A stretch of DNA of 54,308 nucleotides from Armatimonadota bacterium (GTDB taxonomy: Bacteria; Armatimonadota; Hebobacteria; CAIYQO01), in assembly GCA_029553475.1 (NCBI GenBank), contig JAKPKV010000096.1:1-54308 (forward strand), given 5' to 3'. The notes beneath the pieces were generated by a model, which was given only the letters and a program-made list of their open reading frames with translations, ran no database searches and was not told the origin of the DNA. The position numbers and the translations under genes are program-made. Shown here piece after piece: positions 17,534-25,684 of the stretch (within the stretch, counting starts at the first letter, position 1; the number at the start of each line of letters is the position of its first letter).

Positions 17534-18210
17534 CGCCGGCCGCGCTGGCGGCGCTCCGGATGGCCGATGTGGTGGTGGGATATCGCCCCTATCTGGAGCT
17601 GGTGAGCGATCTGCTCGCCGGCAAGCGCACGGTCGCCAGCGGCATGCGCGAGGAGGTGCCTCGCGCGCGGGCCGCCATCGCGGAAGCGCGGCGCGGGGCG
17701 CGGGTCGCCGTGGTGAGCACCGGCGACGCCGGGATTTACGGCATGGCGGGTTTGGTGATGGAGCTGCTGCCGGACGCGTGCGACATCCCGGTGGAGGTGG
17801 TGCCCGGCATCACCGCCGCGTCCGCGGCCGCCGCCTGCCTAGGCGCGCCGTTGATGAACGACTTCGCGGCCATCAGCTTGAGCGACCTGCTGACCCCATG
17901 GGCGGTCATCGAGCGGCGCCTGCGCGCGGCGGCGGCGGGCGATTTCGTCATCGCCCTGTATAACCCGCGCAGCGGCCGACGACACGAGCCGCTGGCGCGG
18001 GCGCTGGCGATCCTGCGCGCCGAGCGCCCGCCGGAGACGCCGGTGGGAGTGGTGCGCAATGCGCTGCGCGCGGAGCAAACCGTCCGCCTCACCACGCTCG
18101 GTGCGCTGGCGGAGGCGGAGGTGGACATGCTCACCACGGTGATCGTCGGCAACAGCATGACGGCGGTGCGCGGCGGGCGCATGGTGACGGCGCGGGGGTA
18201 TGAGCGATGA
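17449..18210 (+). CDS. cbiH: Cobalt-precorrin-3 C17-methyltransferase
   Basis: A methylase that adds the C17 methyl group and contracts the ring, forming cobalt-precorrin-4. Visible motifs are LVGLGPGGRDHLTPAA, VGYRPYLEL, VSTGDAGIYGMAGLV, VVPGITAASAAAA and ALYNPRSGRR, all diagnostic for CbiH/CobJ. The start is uncertain. The ATG at 17449 overlaps cbiG by 85 nt and adds about 17 non-conserved residues, whereas the in-frame GTG at 17500 falls inside the LVGLGPGG motif. A non-ATG start between them is possible. No iron-sulfur extension is present. Confidence 0.9.
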   Translation: MGAGRSDHRPGAGCLWLVGLGPGGRDHLTPAALAALRMADVVVGYRPYLELVSDLLAGKRTVASGMREEVPRARAAIAEARRGARVAVVSTGDAGIYGMAGLVMELLPDACDIPVEVVPGITAASAAAACLGAPLMNDFAAISLSDLLTPWAVIERRLRAAAAGDFVIALYNPRSGRRHEPLARALAILRAERPPETPVGVVRNALRAEQTVRLTTLGALAEAEVDMLTTVIVGNSMTAVRGGRMVTARGYER

Positions 18211-18962
18211 TATTGGTGCTGGGCGGCACGGCGGATGCGCGCGCGATCGCGATGGCGCTCCGCGACGCGGGACAGGCGGTGACGCTGACGACGGTGGGCG
18301 CGTATGCCGGGGAGCTGGCCGCGGGGGTCACCGTCCGCGTGGGGGCGTTGGATGCCCGCGCACTGGCGGACCTCCTGCCGACAGTCACGGCGGTGATTGA
18401 CGCCACGCACCCTTTCGCCACCGCAATCTCCCGCCTGGCCATCGCCCTGTGCCCGCAACACGGCGTGCCTTATCTGCGCTATGAGCGACCGCAGGCCCGG
18501 CTCACCGCGGGGATCATCGCCGCCGCGAGCGCCGAGGAGGCCGCGGCAGACGCTGTCCGGTTGGCGCGGGGCGGCCTCATCTTTTTGACGGTGGGCAGCA
18601 AGACCCTGCCCGGCTACCTCGCGGCGGCGCGGGCGGCGGGCTGCCGGGTCGTCGCGCGCGTGCTGCCGACGTCGGCGGTGCTGGCGGAGTGCGAACGGCT
18701 GGGACTGGCGCCGCGCGACATCATCGCCATGCAGGGGCCGACCAGCGCGGAGCTGGATGCCGCGCTCATCCGCCATCTCGGCGCGGCGGTCATCGTGTCA
18801 AAGGAAAGCGGCGAGGTCGGGGGCGTGGAGGAGAAGCTGCGCGCGGCGGAGCTGGCCGGGATCCCCATGGTGATCGTGCGCCGGCCGCCGGTGGCGTATC
18901 CGCGCACCGTGCAGACGATTGACGATGTCGTGAAGGAGTTGCTATGGCAGCCAACGTCGTGA
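18207..18962 (+). CDS. cbiJ: Cobalt-precorrin-6A reductase
   Basis: A 251-residue NAD(P)H-dependent reductase converting cobalt-precorrin-6A to 6B. The N-terminal ILVLGGTADARAIA nucleotide motif, IDATHPFATAIS (about 60-71), the RYERP motif and IVSKESGEVGGVEEKL (about 194-209) are characteristic of CbiJ/CobK. Length is normal. It starts in an ATGA overlap with cbiH and its 3' end overlaps cbiP by 19 nt. Confidence 0.94.
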   Translation: MILVLGGTADARAIAMALRDAGQAVTLTTVGAYAGELAAGVTVRVGALDARALADLLPTVTAVIDATHPFATAISRLAIALCPQHGVPYLRYERPQARLTAGIIAAASAEEAAADAVRLARGGLIFLTVGSKTLPGYLAAARAAGCRVVARVLPTSAVLAECERLGLAPRDIIAMQGPTSAELDAALIRHLGAAVIVSKESGEVGGVEEKLRAAELAGIPMVIVRRPPVAYPRTVQTIDDVVKELLWQPTS

Positions 18963-20458
18963 TGGTGCAGGGGACCACGTCGCACGCGGGCAAGAGCGTG
19001 CTGGCCGCGGCGCTCTGCCGCATCTTCGCGCGGCAGGGGCTGCGCGTCGCCCCTTTCAAGGCGCAGAATATGGCGTTGAACTCGTTCGTCACGCCGGAGG
19101 GGGGCGAGTTGGGGCGCGCGCAGGCCTATCAGGCGGCGGCCGCCGGCATTGAACCGCACGTTGACATGAACCCGGTGCTGCTCAAGCCGAACTCGCAGAC
19201 TGGCAGCCAGGTGATCGTGCTCGGCAAACCGGTGGGCAATATGGCGGTGCGCGAATACCACGCCTACCAGCCGACCGTCTGGCCCACCGTCACGGCGGCG
19301 TTGGACCGCCTCCGCGCGCGGTATGATCTGGTGGTCATCGAGGGGGCGGGCAGCCCGGCGGAGATCAACCTGCGCGACCGGGACATCGTGAACATGCGCG
19401 TGGCGCGCTACGCGCGGTGCCCGGTGCTGCTGGTCGGCGACATTGACCGCGGCGGCGTCTTCGCCTCGCTCGTCGGCACGACGCTGCTGGTGACCGAGGA
19501 AGAGCGCGCCTTGATCAAAGGGTTCATCATCAACAAGTTTCGCGGCGACGCCACGCTGCTGGAGAGCGGCATTGCCTTCCTGCACCAGCGGACGGGCATC
19601 CCGACGCTGGGGGTGCTCCCCTACCTGAAAGATTGGCGCGGCGACGAGGAGGATTCGCTTGGCGTGGAAGACCGGCGGCGGGTGAAGCGGGACGCGCCGC
19701 TGGTCGTCGCGGTGGTGCGGCTGCCGTTCATCGCCAATTTCACCGATTTCGACGCGCTGGCGGATGAGGAGGATGTGGCGGTGCGTTACGCCCTCACCCC
19801 CGACGAGCTGGCCGGCGCGGATGCCATCATCCTGCCGGGGACCAAAAGCACGGCCGATGACCTGCGCTGGCTGCGCGACTCCGGCATGGCGGATGCGGTG
19901 CTCGCTCACGTGCGGGCCGGCGTGCCGCTCGTCGGCATTTGCGGCGGCTACCAGATGCTCGGCCGACGGATTCTCGATCCGCATGGCGTAGAATCCGCTT
20001 CGCCGGAGATCGGTGGGCTCGGCCTGCTGGACATCGTGACCACGTTCACCGCGGCGAAACGCACCGTGCGCGCCGCCGGCACCTTGACCGGCGCGGCGCT
20101 GGGCGAAGCGGGCACGCCGGTGCGCGGGTACGAGATCCACATGGGACAGTCCACCCGGGACGCGGGCGTGCCGCCGCTGGTGCTGGTGCGCGACGGGGAC
20201 GGCAAGGAGACCGCCGATGGCGCGGCGAGCGCCGATGGCCGCGTCTGCGGCTGCTATCTGCACGGCCTCTTCGACCACCCGCAGCTTCGCCGCGGGTGGC
20301 TGAATCACTTGCGCGCGCGAAAAAGGTTGGCCCCGTTGCCGGTCACCACACAGGAGGGTCTGGAGATTGACCGCATGGCCGGCCACGTGGCGGCGCATCT
20401 GGATTTGCGCATGATCGCCGACATCATCGGCCTCCCCGGTGACGGGGTGCGATCATAG
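18944..20458 (+). CDS. cbiP: Cobyric acid synthase
   Basis: A 504-residue ATP- and glutamine-dependent amidotransferase that amidates the b, d, e and g side chains of adenosylcobyrinic acid diamide. The N-terminal MVQGTTSHAGKSV P-loop, the FKAQNMALNS motif, DIDRGGVFAS and LPGTKST are all present. The glutaminase nucleophile is C333 in GICGGYQMLG, with YLHGLFDH near the C-terminus. It is the last gene of the operon. Amidation of CobI-level intermediates normally needs the adenosylated corrin, and the adenosyltransferase gene lies in the other operon at 29382-29906. Confidence 0.96.
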   Translation: MAANVVMVQGTTSHAGKSVLAAALCRIFARQGLRVAPFKAQNMALNSFVTPEGGELGRAQAYQAAAAGIEPHVDMNPVLLKPNSQTGSQVIVLGKPVGNMAVREYHAYQPTVWPTVTAALDRLRARYDLVVIEGAGSPAEINLRDRDIVNMRVARYARCPVLLVGDIDRGGVFASLVGTTLLVTEEERALIKGFIINKFRGDATLLESGIAFLHQRTGIPTLGVLPYLKDWRGDEEDSLGVEDRRRVKRDAPLVVAVVRLPFIANFTDFDALADEEDVAVRYALTPDELAGADAIILPGTKSTADDLRWLRDSGMADAVLAHVRAGVPLVGICGGYQMLGRRILDPHGVESASPEIGGLGLLDIVTTFTAAKRTVRAAGTLTGAALGEAGTPVRGYEIHMGQSTRDAGVPPLVLVRDGDGKETADGAASADGRVCGCYLHGLFDHPQLRRGWLNHLRARKRLAPLPVTTQEGLEIDRMAGHVAAHLDLRMIADIIGLPGDGVRS

Positions 20459-20489
20459 ATGCGCCGGCAGCCAAGCGTTGCCAAGCCTT

Positions 20490-20510
20490 CCCCGCGCGTA
20501 GGGGATTTTT
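20490..20510 (+). terminator. Probable intrinsic terminator of the de novo cobamide operon
   Basis: CCCC (20490-20493) pairs with GGGG (20501-20504) and is followed by ATTTTT. The stem is short. A second stronger hairpin without a T-run (CCGGTG with CACCGG, 20521-20536) follows. Confidence 0.45.
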
Positions 20511-20569
20511 CCTGGGAGCGCCGGTGTCCCCACCGGCATGACATCGCGCGTGACATTTTGTGCAAAAAT

Positions 20570-20615
20570 CACTACATCTAGTGTTGACATGCGCCAAACA
20601 ACTCTATATACTGAT
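20570..20615 (+). promoter_or_regulatory. Promoter of nrdDG with two putative NrdR boxes
   Basis: TTGACA (20584-20589) and TATACT (20607-20612) form a near-perfect promoter with 17 nt spacing. CACTACATCTAGTG (20570-20583) matches the NrdR box core CACWATATATWGTG at 12 of 14 positions, and the overlapping CTCTATATACTGAT (20602-20615) matches at 10 of 14. The two start exactly 32 bp apart, the three-turn spacing typical of NrdR sites. NrdR is the ATP/dATP-sensing repressor of ribonucleotide reductase genes; no nrdR gene is in the window. Confidence 0.6.
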
Positions 20616-20631
20616 ACCCAGCTATCGGTTC

Positions 20632-20822
20632 GCCCTCCTGGGAGGGCGTCGCAAGAGGGAACCCGGTGCGAATCCGGGACTGCCCCGCAGCGGTATGGAG
20701 AAACGACCGCCGTCATGAAGCACTGTCCGCCGAAGCTGTAAAGCGAAGGTGGGCGGGAAGCGACGGCCAGTAGGCCCGCGACACGCCGTGTCGCCCGTCT
20801 CCGAGTCCGAAGACCTGCCGAC
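20632..20822 (+). promoter_or_regulatory. Cobalamin riboswitch 2, leader of nrdDG
   Basis: The core is present: GGGAACCCGGTGCGAATCC, the invariant GACTGCCCCGCAGCGGT, and a B12 box variant AGTCCGAAGACCTGCC at 20804-20819. It lies between the promoter and nrdD with about 140 nt of further leader that can form several hairpins. Because class III reductase needs no cobalamin, repression by B12 is the expected logic: the gene is made when B12 is scarce. Confidence 0.92.
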
Positions 20823-20963
20823 GGCCCGCGTGTCCAGCACGCGGAATCACGACTGCAACCTGCGCGGGACGGGTTTGGTCGGGCTGTCGCGCCGGTGTTG
20901 CGCGCCTCTCGCCCTCCCTCCCTGGCTCACGCCTGTTGCGATCTCGTTCGAGGAGGAGTGGCG

Positions 20964-23102
20964 ATGATCGGAACCCGATCCCAACATGAGACCCAGCCCA
21001 CAGCGGCGGTGACGTTTACCGCCGTGCGCAAGCGTGATGGGCGGTTGATGCCCTTCGACGCCGAGAAGATCACCCGCGCCATCGCGCGCGCCGGGCAGGC
21101 CACCGGCGAATTTACCGACGACACCGCGCGCCGCCTGACCGTGCGCGTGCTCACGTTGGCGCAAACCGTCCTTTCCGCCGACATTCCCACCGTCGAGGCG
21201 CTGCAAGACCTGGTCGAGGAGACGCTGCTCGCCTCCCCGTTCAAAAAGACCGCCAAGGCCTATATCCTCTACCGCGACCAGCACGCGCGCATCCGCGAGA
21301 TGGTGCGACAGGCCGATGTTGATCTCATTGACCAGTACCTGGAGCGGCTGGACTGGAAGGTCAAAGAGAACAGCAACATGGCCTACTCGCTGCAGGGGCT
21401 GAACAACTACATCGCCAGCCAGGTGAGCGAGGTGTACTGGCTGAACAAACTCTACACGCCGGAGGTGCGCGACGCCCACCAGAGCGGCGACCTGCACCTG
21501 CACGACCTGGGGCAGCTCTCGGTCTATTGCGTGGGATGGGATTTGCAGGACCTGCTGCGCTCCGGCTTTCGCGGCGCGTCCGGCAAGGCGGAGAGCCGTC
21601 CCGCGCGGCATTTTCGCGCGGCGCTGGGACAAATCGTCAATTTCTTCTACACCCTGCAGGGGGAAGCCGCCGGGGCGCAGGCCTTTTCCAACTTCGACAC
21701 GCTGCTCGCGCCGTTCATCCGCTACGACGGGTTGAGCGATACCGAGGTGAAGCAGGCGCTGCAGGAATTCGTCTTCAACGTCAACGTGCCCACCCGCGTC
21801 GGCTTCCAGACGCCCTTCACCAATGTGACGCTGGACCTGCAGCCGCCCGCCATGCTGGCCGGGCAGCCGGCCATCATCGGCGGGGAGCCGCAGGATGTCA
21901 CCTATGGGGAGTTTCAAGAGGAGATGACGCGCTTCAACCGCGCGTTCCTGGAGGTGCTGGCGGAGGGTGACGCGCGCGGCCGCGTCTTCACCTTCCCCAT
22001 CCCGACCTACAACATCACCGCCGATTTCGACTGGGAGGCGCCGGGGCTGGAGGGGCTGTGGGAGGCCACCGCCAAATACGGCATTCCCTACTTCGCCAAT
22101 TTCGTCAATGCGGAGATGTCGCCGGATGACGCGCGCTCCATGTGCTGCCGGTTGCGCCTCGACCTGCGCACGCTGGAGCGGCGCGGCGGCGGACTCTTCG
22201 GGGCGAATCCGCTCACCGGCTCCATCGGCGTGGTCACCATCAACATGCCGCGCCTGGGGTATCTGGCCGAGCACGAGGCGGATTTCCTGGCGCGTCTCGA
22301 CCGGCTGATAACGATCGCGCGCACCAGCCTGGAGACGAAACGCAAGGTATTGGAAGGGTTTACCGCGCGCCAGCTTTACCCCTACACGCGCTATTACCTG
22401 CGCGACGTGTACGCGCGTCATGGCTGCTACTGGCACAACCACTTTTCCACCATCGGCCTCGTCGGGCTGAATGAAGCCTGCGTCAATCTCCTCGGCGTAG
22501 ACATCGGCGCCCCGGAGGGCCAGGCGTTCGCGCTGCGCGTCTTGGACTTCATGCGCGAGCGGTTGCGCGCCTTTCAGGAGGAAACCGGCCATCTCTACAA
22601 CCTGGAAGCCACGCCGGCGGAAGGCACCAGTTATCGGTTAGCTCGCCTGGACCGCGCGCGCTACCCCGACATCGAGACCGCGGGACAGGGTGACGCCGAG
22701 CCGTTCTATACCAACTCCTCCCAGTTGCCGGTGAACTACACCGACGACCTGTTCCACGCGCTGGACCTGCAGGACGAGCTGCAGGCGCGCTACACCGGCG
22801 GCACCGTGCAGCACATCTTCCTCGGCGAAGCGGCGCCCGATCCGGAGGCGGTGAAGGCGTTTGTGCGCACGGTGTGCGCGCGCTATCGGCTGCCGTACTT
22901 CACCCTCACGCCCTCCTTCAGCATCTGCCCGGAGCACGGCTATCTGCGCGGCGAAGTGGCGGCCTGTCCGGCCTGTGGCGGCGAGACGGAGATCTATTCG
23001 CGCGTGGTGGGCTATTTGCGCCCGGTGAACCAGTGGAACGCCGGCAAACAGGCGGAATTCGCGCTGCGCAGCCGTTTTCGCCTGGAGGGCGCGCCATGCT
23101 GA
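20964..23102 (+). CDS. nrdD: Anaerobic (class III) ribonucleoside-triphosphate reductase
   Basis: A 712-residue glycyl-radical enzyme reducing ribonucleotides to deoxyribonucleotides without oxygen. An ATP-cone allosteric domain covers about residues 17-105 (VRKRDGRLMPFDAEKI). The catalytic barrel follows, and near the C-terminus sits the zinc site C655, H658, C668, C671 and the glycyl radical G683 in RVVGYLRPV, 29 residues from the end. The CxxH first half of the zinc site replaces the CxxC of the T4 and E. coli enzymes. The ATG at 20964 follows AGGAGGAG. It is overlapped by nrdG and controlled by a B12 riboswitch and probably NrdR. Confidence 0.96.
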   Translation: MIGTRSQHETQPTAAVTFTAVRKRDGRLMPFDAEKITRAIARAGQATGEFTDDTARRLTVRVLTLAQTVLSADIPTVEALQDLVEETLLASPFKKTAKAYILYRDQHARIREMVRQADVDLIDQYLERLDWKVKENSNMAYSLQGLNNYIASQVSEVYWLNKLYTPEVRDAHQSGDLHLHDLGQLSVYCVGWDLQDLLRSGFRGASGKAESRPARHFRAALGQIVNFFYTLQGEAAGAQAFSNFDTLLAPFIRYDGLSDTEVKQALQEFVFNVNVPTRVGFQTPFTNVTLDLQPPAMLAGQPAIIGGEPQDVTYGEFQEEMTRFNRAFLEVLAEGDARGRVFTFPIPTYNITADFDWEAPGLEGLWEATAKYGIPYFANFVNAEMSPDDARSMCCRLRLDLRTLERRGGGLFGANPLTGSIGVVTINMPRLGYLAEHEADFLARLDRLITIARTSLETKRKVLEGFTARQLYPYTRYYLRDVYARHGCYWHNHFSTIGLVGLNEACVNLLGVDIGAPEGQAFALRVLDFMRERLRAFQEETGHLYNLEATPAEGTSYRLARLDRARYPDIETAGQGDAEPFYTNSSQLPVNYTDDLFHALDLQDELQARYTGGTVQHIFLGEAAPDPEAVKAFVRTVCARYRLPYFTLTPSFSICPEHGYLRGEVAACPACGGETEIYSRVVGYLRPVNQWNAGKQAEFALRSRFRLEGAPC

Positions 23103-23716
23103 TCGGCGGCTACCAGCCGTGCAGCCTGTGCGATTATCCGGGGCACGTGGCGGCGGTGATCTTCACCCAGGGGTGCAATTTCCGCTGCCCGTTCTGCCAC
23201 AACGGCGCGCTGCTGCCCGCGGCGGCGCCGGCGGAATGCCTGGTGCCGGTCGAGGATATTCTCGACCGCCTGCGCCACCGACGCGGGCAGCTCGACGCGG
23301 CCGTGGTGAGCGGGGGCGAGCCGACGCTGCACGCGGACTTGCCCGACCTGCTGGCCCGCCTGAAAACGCTGGGATTCGCGACCAAACTCGATACGAACGG
23401 CAGCCAGCCGGCGATGATCCGCGCGCTGCTGCGCGACAAGCTGCTGGACTACCTCGCGATGGACGTGAAAGCGCCCTGGGCGACATACGACGCGGTGACC
23501 GGCGTCCACGCCCCGACGGAGGCGATACGGGAGAGCATGGCCCTGCTGGCGCGGAGCGGAGTACCCCATGCATTTCGCACCACGTGGGTACCGACATTAC
23601 TCAGCAGGGATGATCTGGCCGCGATACGGGGCGCCATCCCGCCCGGATCACCCTATCACCTCCAACCGTTTCGCGCCGCGGCGGCGCTCGACCCGCGCTT
23701 GCGCCATGCCGTATAA
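23096..23716 (+). CDS. nrdG: Anaerobic ribonucleotide reductase activating protein
   Basis: A 206-residue radical SAM activase generating the glycyl radical on NrdD. The [4Fe-4S] cluster cysteines are C27, C31 and C34 (CNFRCPFC), with the SAM-binding SGGEPT motif near residue 81. The N-terminal [16 protein letters not shown] is typical of NrdG of the TIGR02495 style. It overlaps nrdD by 7 nt, so the pair is translationally coupled. The length is slightly above that of E. coli NrdG and normal for this subgroup. Confidence 0.94.
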   Translation: MLIGGYQPCSLCDYPGHVAAVIFTQGCNFRCPFCHNGALLPAAAPAECLVPVEDILDRLRHRRGQLDAAVVSGGEPTLHADLPDLLARLKTLGFATKLDTNGSQPAMIRALLRDKLLDYLAMDVKAPWATYDAVTGVHAPTEAIRESMALLARSGVPHAFRTTWVPTLLSRDDLAAIRGAIPPGSPYHLQPFRAAAALDPRLRHAV

Positions 23717-23757
23717 TCATGCCGACAACGCTATCGCGACGTGCAGGAGTTCACGAG

Positions 23758-24324
23758 ATGAGTATTCGACCTGACCACTGGATCACGAAAATGGCGCGCG
23801 AGCATGGCATGATCGAGCCGTTCGTCGAGACGCAGGTGCGCGAGGTGAACGGCCTGCCGGTCATCTCCTACGGCGTCTCCTCCTATGGCTATGATATCCG
23901 CGTCGCGGACCAGTTCCGCATCTTCACCAATATCTACGGGTCCGTCGTGGACCCCAAGCAGTTCGATCCCCGGGGGCTGGTGGAGTTCGCAGGCGACGTC
24001 TGCCTGATTCCGCCCAACAGCTTCGCGCTGGCGGTGAGCGTGGAGTATTTCCGCATCCCGCGCAACGTGATGACCATCTGCCTCGGCAAATCCACCTACG
24101 CCCGCTGCGGCATCATCGTCAACGTCACCCCCTTCGAGCCCGGCTGGGAAGGGCACGTCGTGCTGGAGATCTCCAACACCACCCCGCTCCCCGCCCGCGT
24201 CTACGCCGGCGAGGGCCTGGCGCAAGTGCTCTTTTTTGAAAGCGACCAGCCCTGCGACATCTCCTACGCCGACCGCCGGGGGAAATACCAGCGGCAGCAG
24301 GGGATCACCTTGCCGCGGACGTAA
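23758..24324 (+). CDS. dcd: dCTP deaminase
   Basis: A 188-residue trimeric deaminase converting dCTP to dUTP for thymidylate synthesis. Family motifs include [15 protein letters not shown] (36-50), [15 protein letters not shown] (about 131-145, containing the catalytic glutamate), and the C-terminal [14 protein letters not shown] nucleotide-binding tail. The ATG at 23758 has a CAGGAG site. Its position 41 nt after nrdG makes functional sense (dNTP supply). Its last 96 nt are repeated, with eight differences, at 25588-25683. Confidence 0.96.
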   Translation: MSIRPDHWITKMAREHGMIEPFVETQVREVNGLPVISYGVSSYGYDIRVADQFRIFTNIYGSVVDPKQFDPRGLVEFAGDVCLIPPNSFALAVSVEYFRIPRNVMTICLGKSTYARCGIIVNVTPFEPGWEGHVVLEISNTTPLPARVYAGEGLAQVLFFESDQPCDISYADRRGKYQRQQGITLPRT

Positions 24325-24359
24325 AGGGCGGGCGGCCTGCACGCGATAGGCGTCTGGGG

Positions 24360-24701
24360 TTAGCGGTCGATGCCGGTTTCGTAGAGTGCCCTCACCACAC
24401 GCAGCATCCGACGCCGATCCTCTTCGCGAGCGCTCCGATAATACATGAGTAACTCCGCGGCGCCTTCAGGCATCGCCGACGCATGCGGGAGGAGGCCGGC
24501 GCGCCGGAAGACATCTTCAGACGGAATTTGGAAGGCGCGGGCGATCGCACGAAGCGTCTTCGGGCTTGGCTCGCGCTCCAGCGAGAGAATGCGGGAGAGC
24601 ACCCCCGTCGTCAGGTTCGCCCGGCGCGTCAACTCCGACTGATCCCAACCGCGACAAGCCATCTCCTCGCGCAACCAGTTCGCGAAGTCTTCACGTGACA
24701 T
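24360..24701 (-). CDS. XRE-family transcriptional regulator
   Basis: A 113-residue protein with an N-terminal helix-turn-helix of the XRE/Cro type: WDQSELTRRANLTTGVLSRI (about 19-38), followed by a short C-terminal region (SEDVFRRAGLLP, then an acidic-basic helix DRRRMLRVVRALYETGI). It most likely represses its own promoter, since an inverted repeat lies just upstream. A degraded paralogue with the same C-terminal pattern is at 44590-45045. It belongs to the AT-richer cassette between the two copies of the dcd 3' end. Target genes beyond its neighbours are unknown. Confidence 0.85.
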   Translation of the reverse strand: MSREDFANWLREEMACRGWDQSELTRRANLTTGVLSRILSLEREPSPKTLRAIARAFQIPSEDVFRRAGLLPHASAMPEGAAELLMYYRSAREEDRRRMLRVVRALYETGIDR

Positions 24702-24710
24702 GCCATCATT

Positions 24711-24781
24711 GTCGTATAAATGTCAATGTCATACGACATAAAATGATGACTGTTGACATAATCCTCACATCAGGCTAGACT
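24711..24781. promoter_or_regulatory. Divergent promoter region with candidate XRE operator
   Basis: GTCGTAT (24711-24717) and ATACGAC (24731-24737) form a perfect inverted repeat with a 13 nt spacer, just upstream of the XRE start. On the plus strand TTGACA (24753-24758) and TAGACT (24776-24781) are spaced 17 nt and would drive the small membrane protein gene. On the minus strand a TTGACA-type element overlaps the repeat, so autorepression is likely. Confidence 0.5.
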
Positions 24782-24855
24782 AGGGTAACCCGTCCCAGGG
24801 GCCCGATCCATCGCGGTGACATTTGGCGCCTATCGTTCGAAGGGAGGAATACCTC

Positions 24856-25221
24856 GTGTCTCTGAACGACAAGCCTTCAATGCAGCGTGAGGCGAAGATA
24901 GCACTGTGGTTGATTGCCTGTAGCTGTTTTGTCGTTGGCCTTGAATACCTGGGGCTTAGCCTTGCGCCCTTATATAGTAACACCATTGTGATAGGTCCAG
25001 GGGTGCTGGTAGTGCCAATAGCTGGCATATGGGGAGGAGTGGCTACCGCATATGTGGCTATTACCGGACGAATTCCTCGATGGGTGTGGAAATCACAACG
25101 CGAGGAGTTTCAGCGCCTCATGGATAGTCCCCAGCAGTTCCTGCTGATAGCTATTTTCGTGTCAATAGTCCTCATATCCGTTTCTACTTGGATGTTAACG
25201 TTGCTGGTCAAAGGCGAGTAG
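24856..25221 (+). CDS. Small integral membrane protein of unknown function
   Basis: A 121-residue protein with three predicted membrane helices: about 10-32 (ALWLIACSCFVVGLEYLGL), 42-68 (VIGPGVLVVPIAGIWGGV) and 92-115 (LLIAIFVSIVLISVSTWML). A short basic loop (RIPRWVWKSQREEFQR) separates the last two. I do not recognise the family. The GTG at 24856 is preferred because AGGGAGGAAT lies just upstream; an in-frame ATG at 24823 has no site. Its base composition is clearly lower in GC than the neighbouring metabolic genes. It is followed 27 nt later by the zinc-ribbon gene, likely cotranscribed. Confidence 0.65.
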   Translation: MSLNDKPSMQREAKIALWLIACSCFVVGLEYLGLSLAPLYSNTIVIGPGVLVVPIAGIWGGVATAYVAITGRIPRWVWKSQREEFQRLMDSPQQFLLIAIFVSIVLISVSTWMLTLLVKGE

Positions 25222-25248
25222 AGGGTGCAAGAAGGAGGTAATGACGCC

Positions 25249-25437
25249 ATGGCCGATAATGATTCTTCCGAAAGGGGTTGTCCAAAGTGTGGGGGACAAT
25301 CCGCCAAACGTATTGTGTTTGATTGGGTGACTGGTTGGATCGGACCTTTGCTCTTCCCCCGTGCTAAGTGCGACAAGTGTGGCAAGGTCATTTCTCTCAA
25401 GAGGGCTGATGATAGGCTCAAAATCCATTGGCCGTAG
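25249..25437 (+). CDS. Small zinc-ribbon protein of unknown function
   Basis: A 62-residue protein with two CxxCG knuckles, CPKCGG (about residues 11-16) and CDKCGK (about 40-45), expected to bind one zinc ion. A hydrophobic stretch with two tryptophans (DWVTGWIGPLLFP) lies between the knuckles. AAGGAGG at 25232-25238 sits 10 nt before the ATG at 25249 and too close to the ATG at 25241, which decides the start. It follows the membrane protein gene in the same cassette, and the two may form a complex. No function can be assigned. Confidence 0.65.
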   Translation: MADNDSSERGCPKCGGQSAKRIVFDWVTGWIGPLLFPRAKCDKCGKVISLKRADDRLKIHWP

Positions 25438-25517
25438 TCAAGTCCAGAATCTGGTGTAAATCCCCACCTCGCTGGTCAGTGGGGTGAGTGCCCATGCTCC
25501 CCGACCATATTTCCTTC

Positions 25518-25541
25518 CGTAATCCCCCATGGGGGATTACG
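25518..25541. repeat. Perfect 24 bp palindrome
   Basis: CGTAATCCCCC followed by its exact reverse complement (centre CATG at 25528-25531) forms a 12 bp perfect dyad with no spacer. A weaker CCCCAC/GTGGGG hairpin lies at about 25465-25487. Together they fill the gap between the zinc-ribbon gene and the dcd remnant, and could be a bidirectional terminator, a protein-binding dyad or a recombination site. Confidence 0.6.
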
Positions 25542-25587
25542 CCGCCAATCTCACTGGGCAGAGCGGACCCTGCCCGGCGCGTACCCG

Positions 25588-25683
25588 CTCTTCTTCGAGA
25601 GCGACCAGCCCTGCGACATCTCTTACGCCGACCGCCGGGGGAAATACCAGCGGCAGCAGGGGATCATCCTGCCGCGCACGTAG
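25588..25683 (+). pseudogene. Duplicate 3' end of dcd (fragment)
   Basis: These 96 nt match 24229-24324, the last 31 codons and stop of dcd, at 88 positions. Translated in frame they give [12 protein letters not shown] and the same [14 protein letters not shown] tail. Of the eight differences, seven are silent (including TAA versus TAG) and one changes Thr to Ile. Weak similarity seems to continue a little upstream with an internal deletion. There is no start codon or ribosome binding site, so it is a remnant. The silent-biased pattern means the two copies diverged while both were coding. Confidence 0.85.
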
Positions 25684-25684
25684 G

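Noticed and set aside
24360-25437. The XRE regulator with the two small genes as a toxin-antitoxin system
   Set aside because: Neither small protein resembles a toxin, the genes are divergent from the regulator, and the membrane protein has multiple helices unlike small toxic peptides.
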